Origin: Mediterranea massiliensis
GTDB taxonomy: Bacteria > Bacteroidota > Bacteroidia > Bacteroidales > Bacteroidaceae
DNA: 64,000 bases
Direction of reading: 5' to 3'
NCBI GenBank assembly: GCA_015060685.1
Contig: SUXZ01000003.1
Coordinates: 62,001-126,000, forward strand
Below are positions 16,980 through 25,578 of this stretch, in pieces (within the stretch, counting starts at the first letter, position 1; each line of letters starts with the position of its first letter). Under the pieces are notes generated by a model that saw only the letters and a program-made list of their open reading frames with translations, was not told where the DNA came from and ran no database searches. The position numbers and the translations under genes were made by a program.

Positions 16980-18485
16980 ATGGCAGAAAAGATTATGACG
17001 CACGAAAACGGGGCGTCTGTTGAGAACAACACCAATTCCCTTACCGCAGGGCAACGTGGCCCCATCCTATTAGAAGATACTTGGCTCATCGAGAAACTGG
17101 CACACTTCGACCGAGAGGTAATACCCGAACGACGGATGCATGCCAAAGGTAGCGGAGCATTCGGTCACTTCACTGTAACACACGATGTTACACAATACAC
17201 CTGTGCCAAACTATTTTCCGAGATTGGCAAGCAGACAGATGTGTTTGTGCGTTTTTCTACCGTTGCAGGCGAACGGGGTGCTGCAGATGCAGAAAGGGAT
17301 ATTCGCGGATTTGCTGTGAGGTTCTATACCGAAGAGGGCAACTGGGATTTAGTGGGCAATAACACACCGGTGTTCTTCATTCGCGATCCGCTCCAATTTC
17401 CCGACTTAAACCACGCAGTGAAGCGCGACCCACAAACCAACTTGCGCTCGCCACAAACCAACTGGGACTTCTGGACTATGCTGCCCGAAGCGCTTCATCA
17501 GGTCACTATCGTCATGTCCGACCGTGGCATACCCGCCAGCTACCGGCATATGCATGGCTTTGGTTCGCACACCTATAGCCTCATCAATCATGAAGGGAAA
17601 CGGGTATGGGTGAAATATCATTGGCGCACACAACAAGGCATCAAGAACCTCAGTAACGAAGAGGCTGCTGAGATTATCGCTCACGACCGAGAAAGTCATC
17701 AACGCGACCTGTTCGATGCCATTCAACGAGGCGACTATCCGCGCTGGACACTCTGCTTTCAAATCATGACCGAGGAACAAGCCGCCAACTACAAAGAGAA
17801 TCCGTTCGACATTACCAAGGTGTGGAGTCATAAGGAATTTCCGCTGATTGAAGTCGGTGTTATGGAACTAAACCGCAATCCGGAGAATTACTTTGCCGAT
17901 GTAGAACAGGCCGCCTTTAATCCCACACACATTGTACCTGGAGTGGGATTATCGCCCGACAAACTGCTTCAAGGACGACTCTTCTCTTATGGCGATGCCC
18001 AACGCTACCGTCTTGGAGTGAACCACGACCAGATACCGGTAAACCGCCCACGATGCCCCATGCACAGCTATCACCGCGACGGTCAGATGCGTGTTGACGG
18101 CAACAACGGAGCCACCAAAGGCTATTCGCCCAACAGCATCGGAGAGTGGAAAACCGGCTCGGCTACCTATCCATCCTCGCCCACCGATGATGTCTCCATG
18201 CGCTATAACCCCTACGAAGAGCGCACGGACAACTGCTTCTACCAACCGGGCAATCTCTACCGACTGATGACCGAAGAGAAACGTCGCCTACTGATAGAAA
18301 ACACCGCCACCGACATGATGCCGGTGACGGAGAATATCAAACTGCGCCATGCTGCCCACTGCTATCTGGCAGATGAAGAGTATGGCACGCTAATGTCCGA
18401 AGCTCTGTTGCTCGACTTGGAAGAGGTGAAACGTCTGGCTTCGCTCAGCGAAGAAGAGCGGTTGTTAGCAACAAGCAAACAGTAA
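16980..18485 (+). CDS. katA: Monofunctional heme catalase
   Basis: I choose ATG 16980 (501 aa, [11 protein letters not shown]); a TTG at 16947 in frame is less likely. The distal catalytic His is in [12 protein letters not shown] (His about 54), the Asn in the [11 protein letters not shown] block, and the proximal heme Tyr in [14 protein letters not shown]. It is a small-subunit clade 3 type catalase that removes hydrogen peroxide in the cytoplasm, supporting aerotolerance in an anaerobe. The Bacteroides fragilis homologue is controlled by OxyR; no OxyR site is obvious here. It converges with luxS with 3 bp between stop codons. Confidence 0.95.
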   Translation: MAEKIMTHENGASVENNTNSLTAGQRGPILLEDTWLIEKLAHFDREVIPERRMHAKGSGAFGHFTVTHDVTQYTCAKLFSEIGKQTDVFVRFSTVAGERGAADAERDIRGFAVRFYTEEGNWDLVGNNTPVFFIRDPLQFPDLNHAVKRDPQTNLRSPQTNWDFWTMLPEALHQVTIVMSDRGIPASYRHMHGFGSHTYSLINHEGKRVWVKYHWRTQQGIKNLSNEEAAEIIAHDRESHQRDLFDAIQRGDYPRWTLCFQIMTEEQAANYKENPFDITKVWSHKEFPLIEVGVMELNRNPENYFADVEQAAFNPTHIVPGVGLSPDKLLQGRLFSYGDAQRYRLGVNHDQIPVNRPRCPMHSYHRDGQMRVDGNNGATKGYSPNSIGEWKTGSATYPSSPTDDVSMRYNPYEERTDNCFYQPGNLYRLMTEEKRRLLIENTATDMMPVTENIKLRHAAHCYLADEEYGTLMSEALLLDLEEVKRLASLSEEERLLATSKQ

Positions 18486-18488
18486 GCC

Positions 18489-18968
18489 TTATTCGGGATA
18501 CTTCATATTACCATCTGTCATCTGCAAGAGCACCTCTTCCAAATACTTTTTTGCTTCCCAACGAGCCATGGGGAGATCTTGCAACAGGTAGTTACCGCAA
18601 TCTTTGGCGGTGGCACCGGGGATTTCGCCCTCGTATGTAGCAATAAAGCGGAAGGTCTCTTGCATCAATGGCAAGATGTCTTGGGGTGTCAGGTTGCCTT
18701 TCATCAGCAAATAGTTGCCGGTGAGGCACCCCATAGGGCCCCAATAGATAATCTTATCCTTCCAAGTGGGTTCGTTGCGCAAATAAGTTGCGGCCAAGTG
18801 CTCGATGGTGTGGAGCGCACCTTGTCCTAAGGCAGGTTCGCGGTTAGGCTCTTTCATACGAACGTCGAACGTAGTGATGACTTCGCCATTCACATCGTCT
18901 TGGCGTGAGACAAAAATGCCACGCAACAGACGGATGTGGTCGATAGTAAAGCTGGGTATCTTTTTCAT
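18489..18968 (-). CDS. luxS: S-ribosylhomocysteine lyase, AI-2 synthase
   Basis: The 159-aa protein has the metal-binding motif H-T-I-E-H (His53, Glu56, His57), the catalytic Cys in G-P-M-G-C (Cys81) and the third metal ligand in K-D-C-G (Cys124), all with normal LuxS spacing. It cleaves S-ribosylhomocysteine to homocysteine and DPD, the precursor of autoinducer-2. It is 9 bp downstream of mtnN, which makes its substrate, so the two consecutive steps of SAH detoxification are encoded together. No terminator is visible between luxS and the converging catalase gene. Confidence 0.97.
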   Translation of the reverse strand: MKKIPSFTIDHIRLLRGIFVSRQDDVNGEVITTFDVRMKEPNREPALGQGALHTIEHLAATYLRNEPTWKDKIIYWGPMGCLTGNYLLMKGNLTPQDILPLMQETFRFIATYEGEIPGATAKDCGNYLLQDLPMARWEAKKYLEEVLLQMTDGNMKYPE

Positions 18969-18977
18969 ATTACTTGA

Positions 18978-19676
18978 TTATTTGATGGTTGAGAGGAAAG
19001 CCCACGTAGTTTGGAACGAACGTTCGGCCATGGTGCCCCAAAAGTCGAGGTATTGGTTGAAGTTGTCTTCGCTGGCCCCCGGTGTATCGCTGATGATGCG
19101 GAAACTAAGGAAGTTCACTCCATAAAGATAGCATGTCTGGGCAATGGCTGCCGACTCCATGTCGCAAGCCAACCCATCGGGGAAGTGGTCTTTGATTGTA
19201 GCCAGTTGTTGCTTGTCTTCGATGAATTGATCGCCGGTGCAGATAAGGCCTCCGTGGATGCGGCTTTCCAAACCAGCTCCGTTCAGCGACAAGGCATGTT
19301 GCAACAGGGGTGCATAACCTTCAAAGAAAAGCGGCAATCCTTGTACCTGCCCATATTCGTTGCCCATGCTACACCATACATCGTGATGCACTACACGGCT
19401 GCTCACCACCACATCGGTCACTTGCAGGCAGTTGTCTATACCTCCGGCCACACCGGTGCTAATGATGCAATCGGGACGATAACGACGAATCAATTCGGCA
19501 GTACCCACGGCTGCATTCACCTTGCCGATGCCGCATTGTGTCAGCACCACCTGATTGCCGGCCAACGTACCTTCTACATAGCAGAAACATCCGTCTGCCA
19601 CTTCTCGTTTGTCTTGCAAGCGCTCGGCCAATTGGCGGTGCTCGCTATCCATTGCACTGATAATACCTAATTTCAT
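18978..19676 (-). CDS. mtnN: 5'-methylthioadenosine/S-adenosylhomocysteine nucleosidase
   Basis: The 232-aa protein begins M-K-L-G-I-I-S-A-M-D-S-E and contains T-G-V-A-G-G-I near residue 75, the substrate-binding C-D-M-E-S-A-A-I-A-Q (Glu about 174) and the catalytic Asp in I-I-S-D-T-P-G (about 197). These are the hallmark residues of Pfs/MtnN. It hydrolyses SAH and MTA, releasing adenine. Gap of 9 bp to luxS and 11 bp from the upstream mechanosensitive channel gene, so all three share a transcript. Confidence 0.95.
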   Translation of the reverse strand: MKLGIISAMDSEHRQLAERLQDKREVADGCFCYVEGTLAGNQVVLTQCGIGKVNAAVGTAELIRRYRPDCIISTGVAGGIDNCLQVTDVVVSSRVVHHDVWCSMGNEYGQVQGLPLFFEGYAPLLQHALSLNGAGLESRIHGGLICTGDQFIEDKQQLATIKDHFPDGLACDMESAAIAQTCYLYGVNFLSFRIISDTPGASEDNFNQYLDFWGTMAERSFQTTWAFLSTIK

Positions 19677-19687
19677 ATCACTTCATT

Positions 19688-20956
19688 TCAATCATTATAA
19701 ACCACTTTCTCCACTCCTTGCAAGTCGGCACCCGAAGGCGATTGGAAAACGCGGAGGCCGAACTCCGGGATGATGGCCAAGAGGTGGTCGAACACATCGG
19801 ATTGGAGGTCTTCGGTTGCCACCCAAGCGGTATCGGCCGAGAAGAAATAGAGTTCCATCGGGATGCCTCGGTCGGTAGGTTGCAACTGGCGCACCATGAG
19901 CGTCATCTCCTGATTTACGCGCGGCATACTTTTCAAGTAGGCCATGAGATAGGCACGGAACACACCGAGATTGGTTTGCCGGCGGCCGTTTACCAATATG
20001 CTATTGTCTATCTTGTTTTCGGCATTGTATTCGCTTATCACCTGTTCGGTTTCCTCTATGTAATCCTTCAGTAGCTGAATTTTACGATACTTCTCCAGCA
20101 TCTCCGGCGTGCAGAAACGAACGCTGGTCATGTCGATATTGATACTTCGCTTGATGCGTCGGCCACCACTCTCGCTCATTCCTCGCCAGTTTTGGAAAGA
20201 GTCGCTCACCAACAGATAGGGCGGAATGGTGACGATGGTTTTGTCCCAATTCTGCACCTTGACGGTGTTCAGCGTTACTTCGATAACCGTACCGTCGGCT
20301 CCACACTTGGGCACCGCAATCCAATCGCCCACCTTCAGCATGTCGTTTGCCGAAAGTTGAACACCGGATACTACGCCCATGATGGAATCCTTGAACACCA
20401 ACATCAAGATAGCGGCCGAAGCACTCAATCCGGCCAAGAGCGAAAGAGGATCCTTATCGAAGAGTATCGCAATGACCAGGATGATGCCCACAAACCACAA
20501 TATCACCTGTCCGGTTTGCAGAAGTCCCTTCAACGGGCGGTTGCGCAAGTGTTCTTTCTGGCTATAAACTTCATAAATGGCCTTCATCAAGGCATTAATC
20601 AGCTGCAACAGGGCTATGAGCAGGTAGATATCGCACAAGTTCATCAGGAAGCCTACCCATCCCGAAGCCGTTTTGGCCAGTACCACCGGCAATAGGTTGG
20701 TGAGGATGAAGGGAGGCATCAAATCGCTGAAGCGTCTCAACACATCTTCGCTGAAAAGAATGTCGTCCCATGTGGCCCGTGTCTTTCTAATCAGACGAGC
20801 CACAATGCCCAGCAACAGCTTTCTACATATAAAACGAGCTACAAAGGCCAAGAGCAACACCAGGGCAAGGCCAATATATTGGTCGAGCTTATCTGCCCAA
20901 AAGGGCGACATGCCCAATGCCTCCAAATAACTATCAATTGTAAGCAATACTCCCAT
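19688..20956 (-). CDS. MscS-family mechanosensitive ion channel (YbdG-like)
   Basis: The 422-aa membrane protein has about five hydrophobic segments in residues 20-190. The TM3/beta region typical of MscS follows: G-L-S-A-S-A-A-I-L-M-L-V-F-K-D-S-I-M-G, then L-K-V-G-D-W-I, I-E-V-T-L-N-T-V-K-V-Q-N-W-D, and T-I-P-P-Y-L-L. The long C-terminal cytoplasmic domain fits the YbdG/mini-conductance subgroup. It would open under hypo-osmotic membrane tension. As first gene of mscS-mtnN-luxS it carries the operon promoter; why a channel is linked to AI-2 synthesis is not evident. Confidence 0.9.
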   Translation of the reverse strand: MGVLLTIDSYLEALGMSPFWADKLDQYIGLALVLLLAFVARFICRKLLLGIVARLIRKTRATWDDILFSEDVLRRFSDLMPPFILTNLLPVVLAKTASGWVGFLMNLCDIYLLIALLQLINALMKAIYEVYSQKEHLRNRPLKGLLQTGQVILWFVGIILVIAILFDKDPLSLLAGLSASAAILMLVFKDSIMGVVSGVQLSANDMLKVGDWIAVPKCGADGTVIEVTLNTVKVQNWDKTIVTIPPYLLVSDSFQNWRGMSESGGRRIKRSINIDMTSVRFCTPEMLEKYRKIQLLKDYIEETEQVISEYNAENKIDNSILVNGRRQTNLGVFRAYLMAYLKSMPRVNQEMTLMVRQLQPTDRGIPMELYFFSADTAWVATEDLQSDVFDHLLAIIPEFGLRVFQSPSGADLQGVEKVVYND

Positions 20957-20976
20957 ATCATCTGTTATTTACGCCA

Positions 20977-21006
20977 CAAAAATACAAAAACTATACAACA
21001 TATCAA
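20977..21006 (-). promoter_or_regulatory. Promoter of mscS-mtnN-luxS
   Basis: Minus-strand TATTTTTG (20977-20984) preceded by TTG (21004-21006) with a 19-bp spacer, 21 bp upstream of the mscS start. Confidence 0.6.
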
Positions 21007-21109
21007 CTATCGCGATTCCTTATTCTATTTACGAACAAACATCTTTCCATCTTCCGGAAACTAATCGGTCAGCAGGCGCAATAAAATCATTATCTGCCTA
21101 AGAAAAGTT

Positions 21110-21193
21110 GAAACGGCGCTGCGGTTTCATGAATCGGCGTCGTTGTTTTATGAAACCGCAGTGTGGTTTATTAAAACCACGGCGCGGTTTTAG
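21110..21193. repeat. Intergenic array A: four palindromic 21-bp units
   Basis: Units start at 21110, 21131, 21152 and 21173 with GAAAC, GAATC, GAAAC and AAAAC, exactly 21 bp apart. Each unit is itself an imperfect palindrome of the form AAACCGC-N(3-5)-GCGGTTT followed by a short linker (CAT, TAT, ATT, TAG). The perfect arms TGCGGTTTCAT (21120-21130) and ATGAAACCGCA (21150-21160) also pair between units 1 and 3. The GC-rich cores stand out from the AT-rich surroundings. Confidence 0.75.
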
Positions 21194-21321
21194 TTTTATT
21201 CAGGCACTAAAACTTTTTAGCCTCAGCAGATGCAACATTATTCTCGAGGGGTAAACGATTAATTTGCGCACAATTAAGGAAGATTTGCAAGGCGTTTGCG
21301 GTAAGTTCGTAAATAAATGCC

Positions 21322-21329
21322 TACCTTTG
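21322..21329 (+). promoter_or_regulatory. yfhO promoter -7 element
   Basis: TACCTTTG 20 bp upstream of the yfhO ATG. A TTTG at about 21295-21298 is a possible -33 element, but with a long (23 bp) spacer. Confidence 0.45.
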
Positions 21330-21348
21330 CGCCTTAAATATATAAGGT

Positions 21349-23880
21349 ATGATAAAGAAGATTCTTCCCGACTTGATAGCGATTGCGCTGTTTGCAGTGC
21401 TCTCGTTTGCATATTTCTTCCCTGCCGACATCGAAGGCCGCATCTTGTTCCAACACGACAGCTCGGCCGGCGTGGGTGCCGGACAGGAAGCCATTGAATA
21501 CTACGAAGAAACAGGTGAGCGTACACGCTGGACAAACTCGCTCTTCGGCGGCATGCCCACTTATCAGATTTCGCCTTCATACGACACTACCCAGCCGCTG
21601 AATTGGGTGGAACGTGCCTACAGACTATTCTTGCCCGAATACGTGCAACTGACATTCATCTTGATGTTGGGCTTCTACATCCTGATGCGTGCCTTTGGCT
21701 TGTCGGTATGGCTATCTACGTTGGGAGGCATTGTCTGGGCCTTTTCATCCTACTTCTTCATCCTGATTTCGGCCGGACACATTTGGAAATTCATCACTCT
21801 TGCCTACATACCGCCCACAATAGCTGGTATGGTATTGGTGTATCGCGGCAAGTGGCTATGGGGTTGCGTGCTGACCGCCCTGTTCGTGGCGTTACAAATC
21901 AAGTCGAACCATGTGCAGATGTCCTACTACTTCCTGTTCGTGATGCTGTTCATGGCCATTGCCTATGGCGTAGAAGCCTATAAAGCCAAGCAACTTTCCC
22001 GATTCTGGAAGGCAACGGGCGTTTTGGTAGTGGCCGGGCTTATTGGTGTAGCCGCAAACTTGAGTAACCTCTATCATACCTATTCGTATAGCAAGGAAAC
22101 CATGCGCGGAAAGAGCGAACTGGTGTTCGAAGGTGATGCTGCCCAACAAACCAGTAGCGGATTGAACCGCGACTACATTACCCAGTGGAGTTATGGTATT
22201 GGCGAAACATGGACATTATTGGTGCCCAACTTCAAAGGGGGAGCATCCGTGCCATTGGCCGCCAACGAAACGGCTATGAAAAAGGCCAATCCGCTATACA
22301 GCAACATCTACACCCAACTGACACAATACTTTGGCGAACAACCCATGACCTCGGGGCCGGTGTATGTAGGCGCATTTGTGCTGTTCTTGTTCATCTTGGG
22401 ATGCTTCATCGTGAAAGGGCCGATGAAGTGGGCACTTTTGGGTGCCACCATCTTCTCCATCCTATTGTCGTGGGGAAAGAACTTCATGCCGCTGACCGAC
22501 CTGTTCATCGACTTCGTGCCGATGTACAACAAATTCCGTGCCGTATCGTCCATCCTCGTCATTGCCGAGTTTACCATCCCCGTGCTGGCCATCCTGGCGC
22601 TGAAGCGTATCCTTGACGAACCGGAGGTATTGAAGCGCGAGCGGAATGGCCTCATCATCAGCACCGTGCTCACTTTTGGCGTGGCACTTATCCTTTGGAT
22701 ATGGCCAAGCTTCATGGGCAACGAATTCATCCCCGGCCAAGAAATGCAAATGCTGCAAAGTGCCCTCTCGACCAACGAGCTTGCACCGCTCGTAAGCAAC
22801 ATGAGCGAGATGCGTGCCGCCATGGTGAGTGCCGACGCCTTACGAAGCATGTTGTTTATCGCCATCGGACTTTGCATACTTTACTTCTTCATTACCGGAA
22901 AGTTACAGAAGAAATATACCATCGGTGTCATTGCACTTCTCTGCCTGGTAGATATGTGGGGCGTGAACAAACGCTACTTGAACGACGAACAATTCGTGCC
23001 TCAAAGCATCAAGCAAACCAGTTTCGTGCAAACACCGGCCGATAAATACATCTTGCAAGACAAGAATTTGGATTATCGCGTGCTGAACCTGACCGGAAGT
23101 ACCTTCAACGAAAACAATACTTCGTACTGGCATAAAAGCATCGGAGGATACCATGCCGCCAAACTTCGCCGATACCAAGAGATGATAGACTACCACATCT
23201 CGCCCGAAATACAAGCGGCCTATAGCGAAATAGCGCAAGCAGCCGGAGCAATGGATAGTGTAGATGCAAGCAAATTCCGCGTGCTGAATATGCTGAACAC
23301 CAAATACTTTATTCTTCCGGCAGGCAGAAACGGAGAGGCACTGCCCATACAGAATCCATACGCTTACGGAAATGCATGGTTTGTGAACAACATCCGGTAT
23401 GCTGAAAATGCCAACGAAGAGATAGAGACTCTATTCGACATTGATCCGAAAAAGAGTGCCGTGGTGGACAAACAATTCGAAGAGACACTAAAGGGTATGA
23501 CATCAGCAAAGACCGACTCGCTATCGACTATCACACTGACCAGCTATAGCCCTAACCACTTAGTGTATGAAACAGCAAACAATAACGATGGCATAGCCGT
23601 CTTCTCGGAAATCTACTACCCCGACGGATGGAAAGTAACCGTAGATGGCAAACCGGCTACACTTGCACGAGCCAACTACATACTACGCGCATTATACTTG
23701 CCCGCAGGCAAACATGTAGTAGAGATGACTTTCGATCCGCAAAGCCTGCACACTACCGAAGCAATAGCCTACGGTGCATTGATTCTGTTGCTGATTGCCA
23801 TCATCGGAGCAATCACGCTGACCATAAGAAAACAAAAAAACCGCTCCTACCTTCGCAAGCAAGAGCGGCCTTGTCAATAA
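21349..23880 (+). CDS. YfhO-family polytopic membrane protein (GT-C-like)
   Basis: The 843-aa protein has a first transmembrane segment at residues 5-25, then an extracytoplasmic loop with D-S-S-A-G and E-R-T-R-W-T-N-S-L-F-G-G-M-P-T-Y, and about 11 further membrane segments up to residue 545. A periplasmic domain follows (about 550-790), with a final transmembrane helix at 800-822. The layout and the G-G-M-P motif match YfhO proteins, related to GT-C transferases using polyprenyl-linked sugars; the Gram-positive members glycosylate lipoteichoic acid. In Bacteroidetes the acceptor is unknown. The last 15 codons run into a hairpin (23842-23871), giving a basic tail that looks unlike the rest of the protein. 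Confidence 0.85.
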   Translation: MIKKILPDLIAIALFAVLSFAYFFPADIEGRILFQHDSSAGVGAGQEAIEYYEETGERTRWTNSLFGGMPTYQISPSYDTTQPLNWVERAYRLFLPEYVQLTFILMLGFYILMRAFGLSVWLSTLGGIVWAFSSYFFILISAGHIWKFITLAYIPPTIAGMVLVYRGKWLWGCVLTALFVALQIKSNHVQMSYYFLFVMLFMAIAYGVEAYKAKQLSRFWKATGVLVVAGLIGVAANLSNLYHTYSYSKETMRGKSELVFEGDAAQQTSSGLNRDYITQWSYGIGETWTLLVPNFKGGASVPLAANETAMKKANPLYSNIYTQLTQYFGEQPMTSGPVYVGAFVLFLFILGCFIVKGPMKWALLGATIFSILLSWGKNFMPLTDLFIDFVPMYNKFRAVSSILVIAEFTIPVLAILALKRILDEPEVLKRERNGLIISTVLTFGVALILWIWPSFMGNEFIPGQEMQMLQSALSTNELAPLVSNMSEMRAAMVSADALRSMLFIAIGLCILYFFITGKLQKKYTIGVIALLCLVDMWGVNKRYLNDEQFVPQSIKQTSFVQTPADKYILQDKNLDYRVLNLTGSTFNENNTSYWHKSIGGYHAAKLRRYQEMIDYHISPEIQAAYSEIAQAAGAMDSVDASKFRVLNMLNTKYFILPAGRNGEALPIQNPYAYGNAWFVNNIRYAENANEEIETLFDIDPKKSAVVDKQFEETLKGMTSAKTDSLSTITLTSYSPNHLVYETANNNDGIAVFSEIYYPDGWKVTVDGKPATLARANYILRALYLPAGKHVVEMTFDPQSLHTTEAIAYGALILLLIAIIGAITLTIRKQKNRSYLRKQERPCQ
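23836..23871 (-). terminator. Terminator-like hairpin inside the 3' end of yfhO
   Basis: CCGCTC (about 23842-23847) pairs with GAGCGG (about 23865-23870). A plus-strand A-run precedes it, so only minus-strand RNA would have a U-run. No minus-strand gene needs it here. Confidence 0.35.
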
Positions 23881-24008
23881 TACATGAAAAAACGCTATTT
23901 AGAGAGAGTCTCTTTCTGAGTGCAAATATAAAATCAAAAGTTAAATCAACCAAATAAAATCTATAAAAAATGAAAGTTTATAGATAAAATGAATATTTTT
24001 ACAAGTAT

Positions 24009-24341
24009 ATGGAAACAACTCGCCAAAACAAGATAGCACGTTTGCTACAAAAAGAACTCAGTGACATCTTCTTGCAACAAACCAAATCCATGCAAGGAGT
24101 ATTGGTGTCGGTAAGTGCCGTCAGAATAAGTCCCGACATGAGCATCGCACGAGGATATCTCAGCATTTTTCCATCTGAAAAAGCTGAAGAAATCATCAAG
24201 AACATCAATGCGAATGTCAAATCAATACGTTTCGAACTGGGTACCCGAGTACGCCACCAATTGCGCATCATCCCTGAACTGAAATTCTTCGTTGACGATT
24301 CATTAGACTACCTTGAACGCATCGACGAACTGCTAAAATAA
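24009..24341 (+). CDS. rbfA: Ribosome-binding factor A
   Basis: The 110-aa protein has the single KH-like fold of RbfA: an N-terminal R-Q-N-K-I-A-R-L-L-Q-K-E-L-S-D-I-F helix, the central V-S-A-V-R-I-S-P-D-M-S-I-A-R-G-Y strand, and R-H-Q-L-R-I-I-P-E-L-K-F-F-V-D-D-S. It binds the 30S precursor and assists 16S 5'-end maturation. It is followed after 6 bp by the LolC/E-like permease gene, and this pair is common in Bacteroidales. Confidence 0.95.
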   Translation: METTRQNKIARLLQKELSDIFLQQTKSMQGVLVSVSAVRISPDMSIARGYLSIFPSEKAEEIIKNINANVKSIRFELGTRVRHQLRIIPELKFFVDDSLDYLERIDELLK

Positions 24342-24347
24342 ACGCCA

Positions 24348-25577
24348 GTGAACCTATCGTTCTACATAGCCAGACGCTACCTCTTCTCAAAGAAGAAACA
24401 CAATGCCATCAACATCATTGCCGGCATATCTGTTTGTGGGGTAACGTTAGCTACATTGGCGCTTGTATGTACGATGTCTATATTCAATGGATTCCAAGAA
24501 CTCGTCACCGACTTCTTTACCGCTTTCGATCCGGAACTGAAAATCACCGCCAAACAAGGCAAGTTTTTCAGTACCGAAGAAGAACGGATTAAACAAATAA
24601 AATCATCATTACCGGAAATTGCGGTCTGGTCGGAAACTCTGGAAGAGCAAGCCATGGTGCAATACAAAAGGAATCAGACCATTGCAACCATCAAGGGAGT
24701 AACTGACAACTTTCAGAAACTGACACAAATAGACAGTTTGCTCTATGGCACCGGCTCGTTTATGCTACACGACGAGATTGTAGATTATGGCATCATGGGA
24801 GGCGAGCTAGTTGGTACATTGGGAACAGGCATCAATCCCGTCGATCCATTGAATATTTTTGCACCTAAAAAGGGAGTACGCATTAACCTTGCCAATCCCT
24901 CTACAGCCTTCAATCAAGGTCATTTATACTCGCCTGGCGTGGTGTTTGTAACCAATCAGGCAAAATACGATGCTGCATATATACTTACCTCACTCGAATT
25001 TGCACAGAAGTTGTTTGCACAAAAAGGAAAGGTTTCTGCCATTGAACTGAAACTTAGAGAGGGATATTCAATAAACAACGTAAAAAAACAGATTCAGAAT
25101 ATATTAGGAGAAGAGTATGTTATACAAAACCGATACGAGCAACAAGCCGACGTGTTCCGAATCATGGAAATAGAAAAGTTGGTTTCATACCTTTTCCTAA
25201 CGTTCATATTAGCCATAGCCTGTTTCAACATCATCGGATCGCTATCCATGCTTATCCTTGACAAGCAAGAGGATGTCAATACATTGCGCCAATTAGGTGC
25301 AAGCGATCGACTGATTACCAATATCTTCATCCTCGAAGGACAACTTATATCATTCTCTGGTTCCATTCTTGGTATCATCTTTGGAGTAACACTATGCTTG
25401 CTTCAGCAGCACTTCGGATTACTATCGTTAGGTGGAAACGGACAATTTATCGTTGATGCCTATCCCGTAAGTTTACACTTTGCTGATGTGTGCCTGATTT
25501 TTGCAACAGTAATCGTAATAACCTTCATAACGGTTTATTTCCCTATACGATACCTTTGCAAACGAATCATCAATTAA
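24348..25577 (+). CDS. ABC transporter permease of the LolC/LolE-FtsX type
   Basis: The 409-aa protein starts at GTG 24348. It has a transmembrane helix at about 23-45, a large periplasmic MacB-PCD-like domain (about 50-245), and three C-terminal helices (about 275-300, 325-350, 370-395) with the conserved L-G-A-S-D-R-L-I coupling segment between them. The topology and the N-terminal F-Y-I-A-R-R-Y-L-F-S-K-K fit lipoprotein-releasing permeases that hand lipoproteins to LolA. The ATPase partner is not adjacent, as is usual in this phylum. It converges with the yifB gene. Confidence 0.88.
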   Translation: MNLSFYIARRYLFSKKKHNAINIIAGISVCGVTLATLALVCTMSIFNGFQELVTDFFTAFDPELKITAKQGKFFSTEEERIKQIKSSLPEIAVWSETLEEQAMVQYKRNQTIATIKGVTDNFQKLTQIDSLLYGTGSFMLHDEIVDYGIMGGELVGTLGTGINPVDPLNIFAPKKGVRINLANPSTAFNQGHLYSPGVVFVTNQAKYDAAYILTSLEFAQKLFAQKGKVSAIELKLREGYSINNVKKQIQNILGEEYVIQNRYEQQADVFRIMEIEKLVSYLFLTFILAIACFNIIGSLSMLILDKQEDVNTLRQLGASDRLITNIFILEGQLISFSGSILGIIFGVTLCLLQQHFGLLSLGGNGQFIVDAYPVSLHFADVCLIFATVIVITFITVYFPIRYLCKRIIN

Positions 25578-25578
25578 A

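Larger units (their letters stand above)
20957..21348. other. 392-bp intergenic region without a gene
   Basis: It lies between divergent mscS and yfhO and holds the mscS promoter, the four-unit 21-bp array A (21110-21193), a weak stem AGTTTTA/TAAAACT followed by T5 (21192-21218) and the yfhO promoter. No coding potential was seen. Confidence 0.6.

Noticed and set aside
23928..23991. ATAAAATC repeats before rbfA as another array
   Set aside because: Spacing is 26 and 30 bp and the context is simply AT-rich, so it does not match the 21-22 bp class.
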